From the NCBI GenBank assembly GCA_947630725.1, contig CANRIS010000009.1, positions 23,519-87,518 of the forward strand: a DNA stretch of 64,000 nt, written 5' to 3'. Positions 45,523 to 52,791 of the stretch are shown here, piece by piece. The notes under the pieces were generated by a model, which was not told the DNA's origin, did not search any database, and saw only the letters and a program-made list of their open reading frames with translations. The stretch's first letter is position 1. Each line of letters begins with the position of its first letter. A program made the position numbers and the translations under genes. This DNA is from an uncultured Clostridia bacterium (lineage in GTDB: Bacteria; Bacillota; Clostridia; Lachnospirales; CAG-274).

Positions 45523-45544
45523 ATTATTAACAAGGAGGATATTT

Positions 45545-47482
45545 ATGATCAATATTACACTTAAGGACGGCTCGGTGAGACAGTATGAGTCGGGAGTCAC
45601 TGTTCTTGACGTATGCAGATCCATCTCCGAGGGACTTGCCCGAAACCTCTGCTGCGCAAAATTCAACGGCAGGGTCGAGGACATACGCACGGAGCTTAAA
45701 GAGGACGGCCATATAGAATTCTGCACCTTTGACACAGACGAGGGCAAAAGAGCCTTTCGCCACACTGCCTCTCACGTTATGGCGCAGGCCATAAAGAGAC
45801 TTTTCCCCGAGACAAAGCTTGCCATAGGCCCCTCTATTGCCGATGGATTCTATTATGACTTTGACAGAGAGACCCCCTTTACCGAGGAGGATCTTGAAAA
45901 AATAGAGGCCGAAATGAAAAAAATCGCCAAAGAAAACCTTAAGCTTGAAAGGTTTGAGCTGCCCAGAGAAGAGGCCATAAGGTTTATGGAGGAGAAGAAT
46001 GAGCCTTATAAGGTAGAGCTTATAAAAGACCTCCCCGAAGACGCCATAATATCGTTTTATAAGCAGGGAGAATTCACCGACCTCTGCGCAGGCCCCCACC
46101 TTGCCTCCACAAAGGCTATAAAGGCCATAAAGCTCACCTCCGTTGCGGGAGCATACTGGAGAGGCAGCGAAAAGAACAAAATGCTTTCGAGAATATACGG
46201 CACAGCCTTCACAAAGGCGTCCGATCTGGAGGAGCATCTCCGCCTTATAGAGGAGGCCAAAAAGCGTGACCACCGAAAGCTCGGCAAGGAGCTCGGCCTT
46301 TTCGTTCTTCTTGAAGAAGGCCCCGGTTTTCCGTTCTTTCTCCCCAAGGGAATGGTTATAAAAAACACTCTCATTGACTATTGGAGAGAAATACACAAAA
46401 GAGCAGGCTATGTGGAAATACAGACTCCCATGATGCTCAACCGCAGCCTTTGGGAGAGAAGCGGCCATTGGGATCACTATAAGGACAATATGTATACCAC
46501 CACGATAGACGATACCGACTTTGCCATAAAGCCCATGAACTGCCCCGGCGGTATGCTCGTATATATGCAGGAGCCTCACTCATACAGAGACCTGCCCTTA
46601 AGAGCAGGCGAGCTGGGACTTGTTCACCGCCACGAAAAGAGCGGACAGCTTCACGGACTTATGCGTGTGCGCTGCTTTACTCAGGACGATGCGCATATTT
46701 TTATGACAAAGGAGCAAATTAAAGACGAGATAAAGGGTGTTGTGAGCCTTATCGATGAGGTATATACTCTCTTTGGCTTTGACTATCACATAGAGCTTTC
46801 TACCCGTCCCGAAAACTCTATGGGTTCCGATGAGGATTGGGAGATCGCCACGGCAGGACTTAAGGGCGCTCTTGACGAGCTTGGAAGAGAATATGAAATA
46901 AACGAGGGCGATGGAGCATTCTACGGCCCGAAGATCGACTTTCACCTTACAGACTGTCTCGGCAGAACATGGCAGTGCGGAACGATACAGCTTGATATGC
47001 AGCTGCCCGAGCGTTTTGAGCTTGAATATACCGACAAGGACGGAAAGAAAAAACGTCCCGTTATGATCCACAGAGTTGTTTTCGGCTCGATCGAACGTTT
47101 CATAGGCATACTGACAGAGCATTTTGCAGGCAGCTTCCCAACGTGGCTCGCTCCCGTACAGGCCAAAGTCCTCCCCATATCGGAAAAGCACGAGGACTAT
47201 ACCGAAACAGTACGCAAGGCTCTTGAGGATGCAGGTCTGCGTGTAGAAACAGACTATCGCTCCGAAAAGATAGGCTATAAGATCAGAGAGGCCAGAAACC
47301 AAAGAATACCCTATATTCTCGTATGCGGAGAAAAGGAAAAAGAAAACGGCACCGTGACTGTACGCTGCGGCGAAAATGTTCTGGGGGCGTTTTCCGTTGA
47401 AGAATTTATTTCCGCAATAAAGAAGGAAATTGCCGAAAGAGGCAACAGAAACACATCTGTAACAGCAAAAAATCAAAACTGA
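45545..47482 (+). CDS. thrS: Threonyl-tRNA synthetase
   Basis: The start is ATG 45545 (MINITLKDGSVRQYESGVTV) after AAGGAGG; the track start 45503 lies in the terminator. The 645 residues comprise TGS (1-62), the editing SAD domain (HTASHVMAQAIKRLFP), the class II core (zinc ligands in MNCPGGM, motif 2 LRAGELGLVHRHEKSGQLHG, motif 3 GSIERFIGILTEHFAG) and the anticodon-binding domain. It charges tRNA-Thr and edits mischarged Ser. Controlled by the T-box upstream. Confidence 0.97.
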   Translation: MINITLKDGSVRQYESGVTVLDVCRSISEGLARNLCCAKFNGRVEDIRTELKEDGHIEFCTFDTDEGKRAFRHTASHVMAQAIKRLFPETKLAIGPSIADGFYYDFDRETPFTEEDLEKIEAEMKKIAKENLKLERFELPREEAIRFMEEKNEPYKVELIKDLPEDAIISFYKQGEFTDLCAGPHLASTKAIKAIKLTSVAGAYWRGSEKNKMLSRIYGTAFTKASDLEEHLRLIEEAKKRDHRKLGKELGLFVLLEEGPGFPFFLPKGMVIKNTLIDYWREIHKRAGYVEIQTPMMLNRSLWERSGHWDHYKDNMYTTTIDDTDFAIKPMNCPGGMLVYMQEPHSYRDLPLRAGELGLVHRHEKSGQLHGLMRVRCFTQDDAHIFMTKEQIKDEIKGVVSLIDEVYTLFGFDYHIELSTRPENSMGSDEDWEIATAGLKGALDELGREYEINEGDGAFYGPKIDFHLTDCLGRTWQCGTIQLDMQLPERFELEYTDKDGKKKRPVMIHRVVFGSIERFIGILTEHFAGSFPTWLAPVQAKVLPISEKHEDYTETVRKALEDAGLRVETDYRSEKIGYKIREARNQRIPYILVCGEKEKENGTVTVRCGENVLGAFSVEEFISAIKKEIAERGNRNTSVTAKNQN

Positions 47483-47507
47483 AAACACGGTAGACAGGAG
47501 GATAAAA

Positions 47508-47843
47508 ATGTCCCATACACATGAGCATGAACATCACGACCACGACTGCTGCGATGAATGCTGCGAAAAAATGCACCTTGTACTTGACGATGACACGGAG
47601 CTTAGCTGTGATGTCGTAGGAATATTCTCGGTATCGGAGGATTCCGATAAGGAATATATCGCCCTTATCCCCGATGACAGCGATGATCTTCTTTTCTATC
47701 GCTATGCCGAAACCGATGACGGCGAGGTATCCCTCGACAACATCGACAGCGAAGAAGAATTTGACTTGGTAAGTCAGACCTTTGACGAGCTTTTCCTCGA
47801 TGATGAGGACAGCGAGGACGGCGAGGAGCTTTCCGAGATCTGA
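47508..47843 (+). CDS. DUF1292-family protein with His/Cys-rich N-terminus
   Basis: A 111-residue very acidic protein. The core (LDDDTELSCDVVGIFSVSED, EYIALIPDDSDDLLFYRYAE) matches DUF1292, a small Firmicutes family of unknown function. The N-terminus is a His/Cys run, MSHTHEHEHHDHDCCDECC, that could bind zinc or another metal; DUF1292 proteins often have only a modest form of it. It is 25 nt after thrS with its own AGGAGG and is followed by a strong terminator, so it likely shares the thrS transcript. Confidence 0.8.
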   Translation: MSHTHEHEHHDHDCCDECCEKMHLVLDDDTELSCDVVGIFSVSEDSDKEYIALIPDDSDDLLFYRYAETDDGEVSLDNIDSEEEFDLVSQTFDELFLDDEDSEDGEELSEI

Positions 47844-47890
47844 TACCGCTCTGCAAAAACTGTTTAAAAACTGTTTAAGAAATAAAATTT

Positions 47891-47954
47891 ACTCCGCCCT
47901 GTGCCGATTCTTGACAAAAAAATGATTCGGCATTATACGGCGGAGTAGTTTTTT
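47891..47954 (+). terminator. Rho-independent terminator of thrS-DUF1292
   Basis: ACTCCGCC (47891-47898) pairs with GGCGGAGT (47939-47946), with TGCCGA/TCGGCA pairing inside the loop, then a T-run (47949-47954). Confidence 0.85.
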
Positions 47955-48015
47955 GCTTTGATTTGTATATAAATATATTGCCGTCAGTTCTGTATGCTCT
48001 GTATATTTTATAATT

Positions 48016-48408
48016 TTATATATTTATGCCGACTATGCCGCCAAGTCCTCCGCCGCACACCGAAACAAGGACAATTAGGACGGTTTTTGTACCGAAAGCA
48101 AAGTCGGGGACGGCGCAGCAGCCGAAAATTATCATTACCGCCGCATATACGGCTCCCGAAAGCATTCCCCATACTATGCCCCTCTTTTTAACGGCTCTGC
48201 CCGACAAAAAGCCCCCTGTCACAACGGAGGCTGCCACCGTCAGCGTTATGACAGTCTGCATATATTTTTCGGTCATATCCGTATATGTGAGCAGACACGC
48301 ATATATAACAAAAACCACCGCCGTAACCACATACGCCGCCAGAACAGACACAGCGACAGCGGCGGCAGGATTTTTCCCCTTCGGGTTTTCAGGATCCTTT
48401 CTTTTCAT
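48016..48408 (-). CDS. TIGR04086-family (YrzE-like) membrane protein
   Basis: A 130-residue protein with a basic N-terminus (MKRKDPENPKGKNP) and four predicted transmembrane helices, the last ending in SVCGGGLGGIVGINI, which is the family hallmark. TIGR04086 members are common in spore-forming Firmicutes and have no assigned function. Single gene between converging and diverging neighbours. Confidence 0.7.
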   Translation of the reverse strand: MKRKDPENPKGKNPAAAVAVSVLAAYVVTAVVFVIYACLLTYTDMTEKYMQTVITLTVAASVVTGGFLSGRAVKKRGIVWGMLSGAVYAAVMIIFGCCAVPDFAFGTKTVLIVLVSVCGGGLGGIVGINI

Positions 48409-48440
48409 TTTCCGTCCCCTCCCTAAAAATCAAAAATAAC

Positions 48441-48468
48441 TTGTATTTTTATTTATTTATGTTATTAT
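48441..48468 (+). promoter_or_regulatory. Probable promoter of the PHP-smpB gene group
   Basis: TTGTAT and TATTAT are 16 bp apart, about 20 nt before the PHP gene start; the -10 region has overlapping alternatives (TATATT). Confidence 0.4.
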
Positions 48469-48488
48469 ATTATTTAAGGTGAGATTTT

Positions 48489-49337
48489 ATGATAACTATT
48501 GATCTGCATACGCATACAAACCGCTCGGACGGTACTCTCAGTCCCGGGGAGCTTGTCAGAAAGGCCTGTGACATAGGTCTCAAGGCAATAGCGATCACCG
48601 ACCACGACACCACCGATGGCATCGGAGAGGCTCTTGACTGTTCGGGAGAGCTTTCGGGTCTTGAAGTCATACCGGGTACGGAGCTTTCTTCATCATACAG
48701 AAACAAAGAAATCCACATAGTCGGGCTTTTTATCGAAAAGGACAGCCCGAAGCTTTTGTATGCCCTTGACGACCTGAGAAAAAAAAGAGAAAAAAGAAAT
48801 ACGGCTATGCTAAAAAAGCTCAGGGACTGCGGACTTTCGCTAAGCTATGACGACCTGCTTGAAACAAGCGGCAAGAACGTCATAACGAGGGCGCATTTTG
48901 CCGTACTTCTCCAAAACGCAGGCTATGTGTCCTCAAAGGAGGAGGCATTTGAAAAATATATCGGCTTCGGCAAGCCGGGATATGTAAAAAGAGATATTTT
49001 GTCGGCTCCCGATGCCGTATCTCTCATAAAGTCGGCAGGCGGCATTCCCATAATAGCTCACCCCTTTTCCTACGGATTCGGTATGAGGGATATTGAAAAA
49101 ATGGTGTCCGATTTCGCGGCGTTTGGCGCAGAGGGTATGGAGTGCTATTACCCCACCCATTCATACGAGGATACGGTATACGCCCTGTCGCTTTGCAGAA
49201 GCTTAGGACTTCTTCCCTCGGGCGGCAGCGACTTCCACGGAGAAAACAAGCCGGGTCTCGAGCTTGGCACGGGATACGGCGATCTTGAAATTCCCTATAA
49301 TATTTTAGAGGATATGAAGGTGAAAAAATATGGCTAA
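48489..49337 (+). CDS. PHP-domain phosphoesterase (RNase AM/TrpH-like)
   Basis: A 282-residue PHP protein. Metal motifs: TIDLHTHTNRSDG (residues 3-15), AIAITDHDTTDG, IPGTELSS, a helical insertion, IIAHPFSYG and SGGSDFHGENKPG near the end. This layout fits the YciV/TrpH (RNase AM, 3',5'-nucleoside bisphosphate phosphatase) branch, which degrades short RNA and pAp. Its 3' end overlaps smpB by 8 nt, so the two are translationally coupled, suggesting an RNA-quality-control link. Confidence 0.8.
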   Translation: MITIDLHTHTNRSDGTLSPGELVRKACDIGLKAIAITDHDTTDGIGEALDCSGELSGLEVIPGTELSSSYRNKEIHIVGLFIEKDSPKLLYALDDLRKKREKRNTAMLKKLRDCGLSLSYDDLLETSGKNVITRAHFAVLLQNAGYVSSKEEAFEKYIGFGKPGYVKRDILSAPDAVSLIKSAGGIPIIAHPFSYGFGMRDIEKMVSDFAAFGAEGMECYYPTHSYEDTVYALSLCRSLGLLPSGGSDFHGENKPGLELGTGYGDLEIPYNILEDMKVKKYG

Positions 49338-49797
49338 TAAATCCATAAGAACAATAACACGGAATAAAAAGGCTTTTCACGATTATTTTATACTCGAAAC
49401 CATAAAGGCAGGCATAGAGCTTAAGGGCACGGAAGTAAAGTCAATGAGACAGTCCCGCTGCAATCTGAAGGACAGCTATATAATAATCTCCAACAAAGAG
49501 GCCTTCATAAAGGGTATGCACATAAGCCCCTTTGAACAGGGCAACCGTTTCAACCACGACCCTCTGCGTGACAGAAGGCTGCTGCTCCACAAGTATGAGA
49601 TCAACAAGCTCGAAGGCAGCATAATGCAGCAGGGTCTTACGATAGTACCCCTTCAGGCGTATTTTGAGGGCAGCCTTGTCAAGCTTGACATAGGAGTCGC
49701 AAGGGGCAAAAAGCTGTTTGACAAGCGCCGAAGCATCGCCGAAAAGGATCGCAGGAGAGAAGCCGAAAAGGACTTCAAGCTGAAGCTTATGTCATGA
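49330..49797 (+). CDS. smpB: SsrA-binding protein SmpB
   Basis: A 155-residue protein of family length. The beta-barrel signature AFHDYFILETIKAGIELKGT and the C-terminal basic tail (KGKKLFDKRRSIAEKDRRRE) that mimics the codon-anticodon helix are intact. It binds tmRNA for trans-translation rescue of stalled ribosomes. The tmRNA gene ssrA, which often follows smpB, was not found in the window. Confidence 0.97.
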   Translation: MANKSIRTITRNKKAFHDYFILETIKAGIELKGTEVKSMRQSRCNLKDSYIIISNKEAFIKGMHISPFEQGNRFNHDPLRDRRLLLHKYEINKLEGSIMQQGLTIVPLQAYFEGSLVKLDIGVARGKKLFDKRRSIAEKDRRREAEKDFKLKLMS

Positions 49798-50261
49798 TAA
49801 CAGATTATTCAAACGTATACAAAAATGCGGTACAAAAGCTCATTGAAGGTCAGGGCAAATGTATTTCATCATATCAGAAATATATTTTTGAAAATTATGG
49901 AGATATGTTTTCCGAATGCTCATTCGTCTATATAAACGACAACAGGGTTCTGGGATATATAGGTGGCATTGCACCCATCTGCAAAAACAAGCTTCACGTT
50001 TTTATGCTGCTGTCGGACGATGTCTGCGGAAACAGGATAAAAAAATATCTCCTCGAACGCATTGTACTGTATTCTAACAAAAACAAAATAACGCATATCA
50101 CCTTTTCGATTACGCCCCAAAATCACTTTCTTTTCAGAATATTCCGTGATCTCGCCGACAGACTGAACATCGAAGTCAAAAAACTCAAAATCTATTCCGA
50201 TGATGTTCATTATGAAATTACCTACGAACTTTGTCTCGACAGACTGCACCAATACAAGTGA
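49794..50261 (+). CDS. Putative GNAT-type acetyltransferase (EctA-like pattern)
   Basis: A 155-residue protein that overlaps smpB by 4 nt. The central strands SFVYINDNRVLGYIGGIAPI and the segment DDVCGNRIKKYLLERIVLYS, followed by THITFSITPQNHFLFRIFRD, follow the order of GNAT acetyltransferases (acetyl-CoA loop, then the N-x-x-x-x-x-F motif), most like L-2,4-diaminobutyrate acetyltransferase. The acetyl-CoA loop lacks the usual RGxG glycine pair, so activity is doubtful. Substrate unknown. Confidence 0.4.
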   Translation: MITDYSNVYKNAVQKLIEGQGKCISSYQKYIFENYGDMFSECSFVYINDNRVLGYIGGIAPICKNKLHVFMLLSDDVCGNRIKKYLLERIVLYSNKNKITHITFSITPQNHFLFRIFRDLADRLNIEVKKLKIYSDDVHYEITYELCLDRLHQYK

Positions 50262-50292
50262 CAAGGCTCTGTCTACGATAGGATAAACAGCT

Positions 50293-51576
50293 ATGAAATT
50301 CAGAAAACAATTATTATTTTTTATGCTTTCGGCATATTTTGCCATGTGCCTTAAGCCCGTTCTTTTTCCCTCGGATAACTGCAAAAGCCTTCTGCTGTGG
50401 GGCTCCGTCATATTTGTCGTTATAAATGCCCTTTGGTATATGAGTACGGCGGCGGCAAAAGCCTTCGGCACAAGGCCGCTCATATATGCCGAAAAAAGAA
50501 AGGCCGAAAAGACAGGCAGAGAATTCGGTATGGATGCGGTAAGGATAATAGCCATACTCTTTGTGCCTCTTATTCACTTTTTCGGAAACACAAACTTCTA
50601 CAATGCCCCCATAGCGGGCAGAGAAATGTTCTTTATGACGGCGCTGCGTTGGCTCGTTCTCAATGCGGTACCTCTTTTTATGATAATAACGGGATATTTC
50701 AAATCCCACAAGGATATAGAGCCAAGCCACTACAAGGCCATAATCCCCGTGCTTATGACTCATATCGTCTGCTCCTCTGTAAGACTTCTTACGGATCATT
50801 ATATACACGAAATACCAATGACAAAGGAATATCTGCTTGACAAGCTTGTTTATTTCAACTACGGCTGGTACGTCAAGCTATACATAGGTCTGCTTCTTCT
50901 CATACCTTTTCTGAATAAGGCCTATCACGGTCTGGAAACACGGGCAAAGAAGGAATGTCTCATTCTCACGATAATTCTTCTCACCGCCATGGGCCCCATT
51001 CTGTATGACGTCATACCTGCCACATGGCTTATAATATATGTTCTCGGCTATTATTTCATAGGGGCATATATAAGGGAGTATAAAATAAGGATAAATCCGG
51101 TTCTTAACATACTGCTCATAGGACTTATCATATTTTCGGCATCCTTCGGCAGCTATTTCAGAGCCAACGGAGGCAGCTTTGACTGGAATTATCTCGGATA
51201 TGCCCAGAACTCGGCATATTCCTCCCTGCCTGCTTTTATGGCATCGACTCTTATAGTCGTTCTTGTGTCGGATATGGAATGCAGCTCACGCCTTATAGCA
51301 TCGGCGGCAAAGCTTTTTTCTATAATGTCACTCGAAATGTACCTTTTCAGCCAAATGTTCGATATGATAATATATAAGCCCTATCAGACGGCAGGCTATA
51401 CGTTTACTCAATACCTCCCCTTTGCGGCTCATCTGCTTTTCGGCATAATATTTTTCTCGTTCTTAGCCTCATCGGTCAAAAAGCTCATTTTCCTTATGAT
51501 AGGCAAAACGCTGAACAAAACACTTAAAACAGCCCTCAAAAAGCCCCTGTCCTCCCGCCCCTCAATAAAAGCATGA
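50293..51576 (+). CDS. Acyltransferase-3-family integral membrane protein
   Basis: A 427-residue polytopic protein. After two N-terminal helices comes the typical start of the Acyl_transf_3 domain, MDAVRIIAILFVPLIHFFGN, with the conserved His, then FFMTALRWLVLNAVPLFMII and about eight further helices. Family members O-acylate surface polysaccharides or lipids using cytoplasmic acyl-CoA. It follows the GNAT-like gene by 31 nt. The acceptor is unknown; together with the MBOAT cluster at 2-6 kb it is a second surface acylation gene. Confidence 0.75.
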   Translation: MKFRKQLLFFMLSAYFAMCLKPVLFPSDNCKSLLLWGSVIFVVINALWYMSTAAAKAFGTRPLIYAEKRKAEKTGREFGMDAVRIIAILFVPLIHFFGNTNFYNAPIAGREMFFMTALRWLVLNAVPLFMIITGYFKSHKDIEPSHYKAIIPVLMTHIVCSSVRLLTDHYIHEIPMTKEYLLDKLVYFNYGWYVKLYIGLLLLIPFLNKAYHGLETRAKKECLILTIILLTAMGPILYDVIPATWLIIYVLGYYFIGAYIREYKIRINPVLNILLIGLIIFSASFGSYFRANGGSFDWNYLGYAQNSAYSSLPAFMASTLIVVLVSDMECSSRLIASAAKLFSIMSLEMYLFSQMFDMIIYKPYQTAGYTFTQYLPFAAHLLFGIIFFSFLASSVKKLIFLMIGKTLNKTLKTALKKPLSSRPSIKA

Positions 51577-51970
51577 ATACATATAGGTAATAAAAAAAGG
51601 CAGTCCCGAGACTGCCCTTTTTTAATAAAGAGAAGGTATTTTTATGGGGTTTTTACAGCCAAAACATATTGGGGGATGATTTAGCTGTGTGTGAAAATGT
51701 TGAAGGGTTTTCACAGTTTTAATTATAACAGCTTTGCGAAATACGTGTGACCTAAGATTAACAAATTTTTAAAAAAATTTTGTCTATCTTGCACAACCGA
51801 ATTTTTTTTATTGTGATTTTGAACAAAAATTTCAGTTGAAATTCCCTTGTTTTTTACTCCTTATAAGTCCATTATTCCACATATCATAAAAATTCGGTCG
51901 AGCTGTAAAAGGTCTGAATTTGCGTATGAAAATTTTGGGCTTATGAGATCGGTATTGCGGATTTCATATC
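51577..51970. other. 394-nt AT-rich intergenic region
   Basis: Apart from the terminator at 51592-51625 it holds a hairpin TGTGAAAA/TTTTCACA (about 51690-51717) followed by TTTTAATT, which could end a short + strand transcript, and an AT-rich tract with AAATTTTTAAAAAAATTTTG. No ORF, tRNA or known riboswitch was recognised. Confidence 0.5.
51592..51625 (+). terminator. Rho-independent terminator after the membrane acyltransferase (bidirectional shape)
   Basis: GGCAGTC (51599-51605) pairs with GACTGCC (51610-51616), with AAAAAAA before and TTTTTT after. The A/T symmetry would also allow function on the minus strand. Confidence 0.85.
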
Positions 51971-52543
51971 TCATGTCTCATAGTCCTCCAATATCCTTAT
52001 AAGCTCCGCATCGCCATAAAAATCTATTCCGTTAAGAAGTCTTTTCTGTTCGGTTTCGGGCAGCGATGAAACGGGGGTTTCGGTTATCTGCCGCACGGTT
52101 TTCGCATCTGTGGGGTCGTATTCGTTTTTCTTGAAAACTGCCACATAGCCGTCATGAACGCCGAGTACATAGTGATTCGGCGAATAAGCCTTGAGATTTT
52201 TTGACAGTATAACTTCATTTGAGCTGAATTCCTTTATCTGCCAGCTATCGAAAATATCCTTAAATTCCGTAAGGGTCAGACCGTACCAGTTTTTTGGGGC
52301 AAAGGTCGTATTTTTTTCCTTGTGGCCTCCCAGATAAACATATTCGTATGTTATTTTTGTACCCTCTCCTATTGTTTCGGGCGCTGATGACGCAGCCTCC
52401 TTAAGCGCAGCAGGTTCGGGTCCTGCAATATCCGCCGTTTCGCCTGTGGGATCGGGAGCAAAAATAAAATATCCCGAAAGCATTCCCAAAAGCATAAGCG
52501 ATGCCATAAGAACCGCTATAAGACAAATCCTGTATTTTGTCAA
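51971..52543 (-). CDS. BofC C-terminal-domain-like membrane-anchored protein
   Basis: The track ORF (to 52795) runs through a mobile element; the real start is TTG 52543, 5 nt after AGAGGTGG. The 190-residue product has one N-terminal transmembrane helix (ICLIAVLMASLMLLGMLSGYF) and an extracytoplasmic domain with YEYVYLGGHKEKN, LTLTEFKDIFDSWQIKEFSS and HYVLGVHDGYVAVFKKN. This pattern matches the BofC C-terminal domain; BofC tunes the SpoIVB signalling step of sigma-K activation in Bacillus. The family match is from memory. Start codon and RBS lie in an inverted repeat (separate entry). Confidence 0.6.
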   Translation of the reverse strand: MTKYRICLIAVLMASLMLLGMLSGYFIFAPDPTGETADIAGPEPAALKEAASSAPETIGEGTKITYEYVYLGGHKEKNTTFAPKNWYGLTLTEFKDIFDSWQIKEFSSNEVILSKNLKAYSPNHYVLGVHDGYVAVFKKNEYDPTDAKTVRQITETPVSSLPETEQKRLLNGIDFYGDAELIRILEDYET

Positions 52544-52585
52544 TTCAACCACCTCTTTACAGATATTGTTGACAAAATACAGGAT
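52527..52585 (-). promoter_or_regulatory. 17-bp inverted repeat holding the start codon and RBS of the BofC-like gene
   Basis: ATCCTGTATTTTGTCAA (52527-52543) is perfectly complementary to TTGACAAAATACAGGAT (52569-52585) with a 25-nt loop. In the minus-strand mRNA the UUG start codon opens the 3' stem arm and AGAGGUGG is in the loop. Folding would partly mask initiation. The copy-B insertion site TTTAAC (52598) is 12 bp away, so the repeat might also have arisen during that event. Confidence 0.7.
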
Positions 52586-52603
52586 CTTATACCGATATTT
52601 AAC

Positions 52604-52750
52604 CGACAAGTAAGTCCCCCGCCTCTTTAGGCGGTGGGTACTTACTGTTGTATTCGGTGGGAGATGCAAGCTCCCATCCGAATACAAAGGCTTCATCAGA
52701 AGCCGTCGGGTAGAGATACATAGCGTAAGCGGAGTGCGAATATCATTGAC
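52604..52750 (+). mobile_element. 147-nt IS200/IS605-like non-autonomous element, copy B
   Basis: Begins 3' of TTTAAC (52598-52603) and ends in TTGAC, as in copy A. All hairpins and 133 of 147 positions outside base 1 and the 52710-52722 block are identical to copy A, so the transposition or copying was recent. It separates the sugar-binding lipoprotein gene from the BofC-like gene. On the minus strand it is open in one frame, which explains the false N-terminal extension of the 51971-52795 ORF. Confidence 0.6.
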
Positions 52751-52791
52751 TTGAAATGAATAAAAACGCCGTTTTAAGGGAGTAAGATAAG

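Larger units (their letters stand above)
45150..45544 (+). promoter_or_regulatory. thrS T-box riboswitch leader, interrupted by a 147-nt insert
   Basis: A tRNA-Thr-sensing T-box leader. Visible parts: the Stem I AG-bulge region (ACAGAGAGAGCC with GGCTC), a threonine specifier ACC in GGATACCGCC (45244-45246), the T-box GGGTGGAAACGAG (45310-45322) and the partner strand CTCGTCCC (45488-45495). The terminator CCCATAGGC/GCTTGTGGG plus T-run shares CCC with that strand. The antiterminator helix is GGG-bulge-ACGAG with CTCGT-CCC. The two strands are normally a few bases apart but here are split by a 147-nt element; without it the loop would be about 17 nt. Uncharged tRNA-Thr should favour antitermination. 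Confidence 0.8.

Noticed and set aside
47994-48191. 65-residue ORF opposite the TIGR04086 gene
   Set aside because: It is antisense to a recognisable membrane protein gene and has no RBS or homology pattern.
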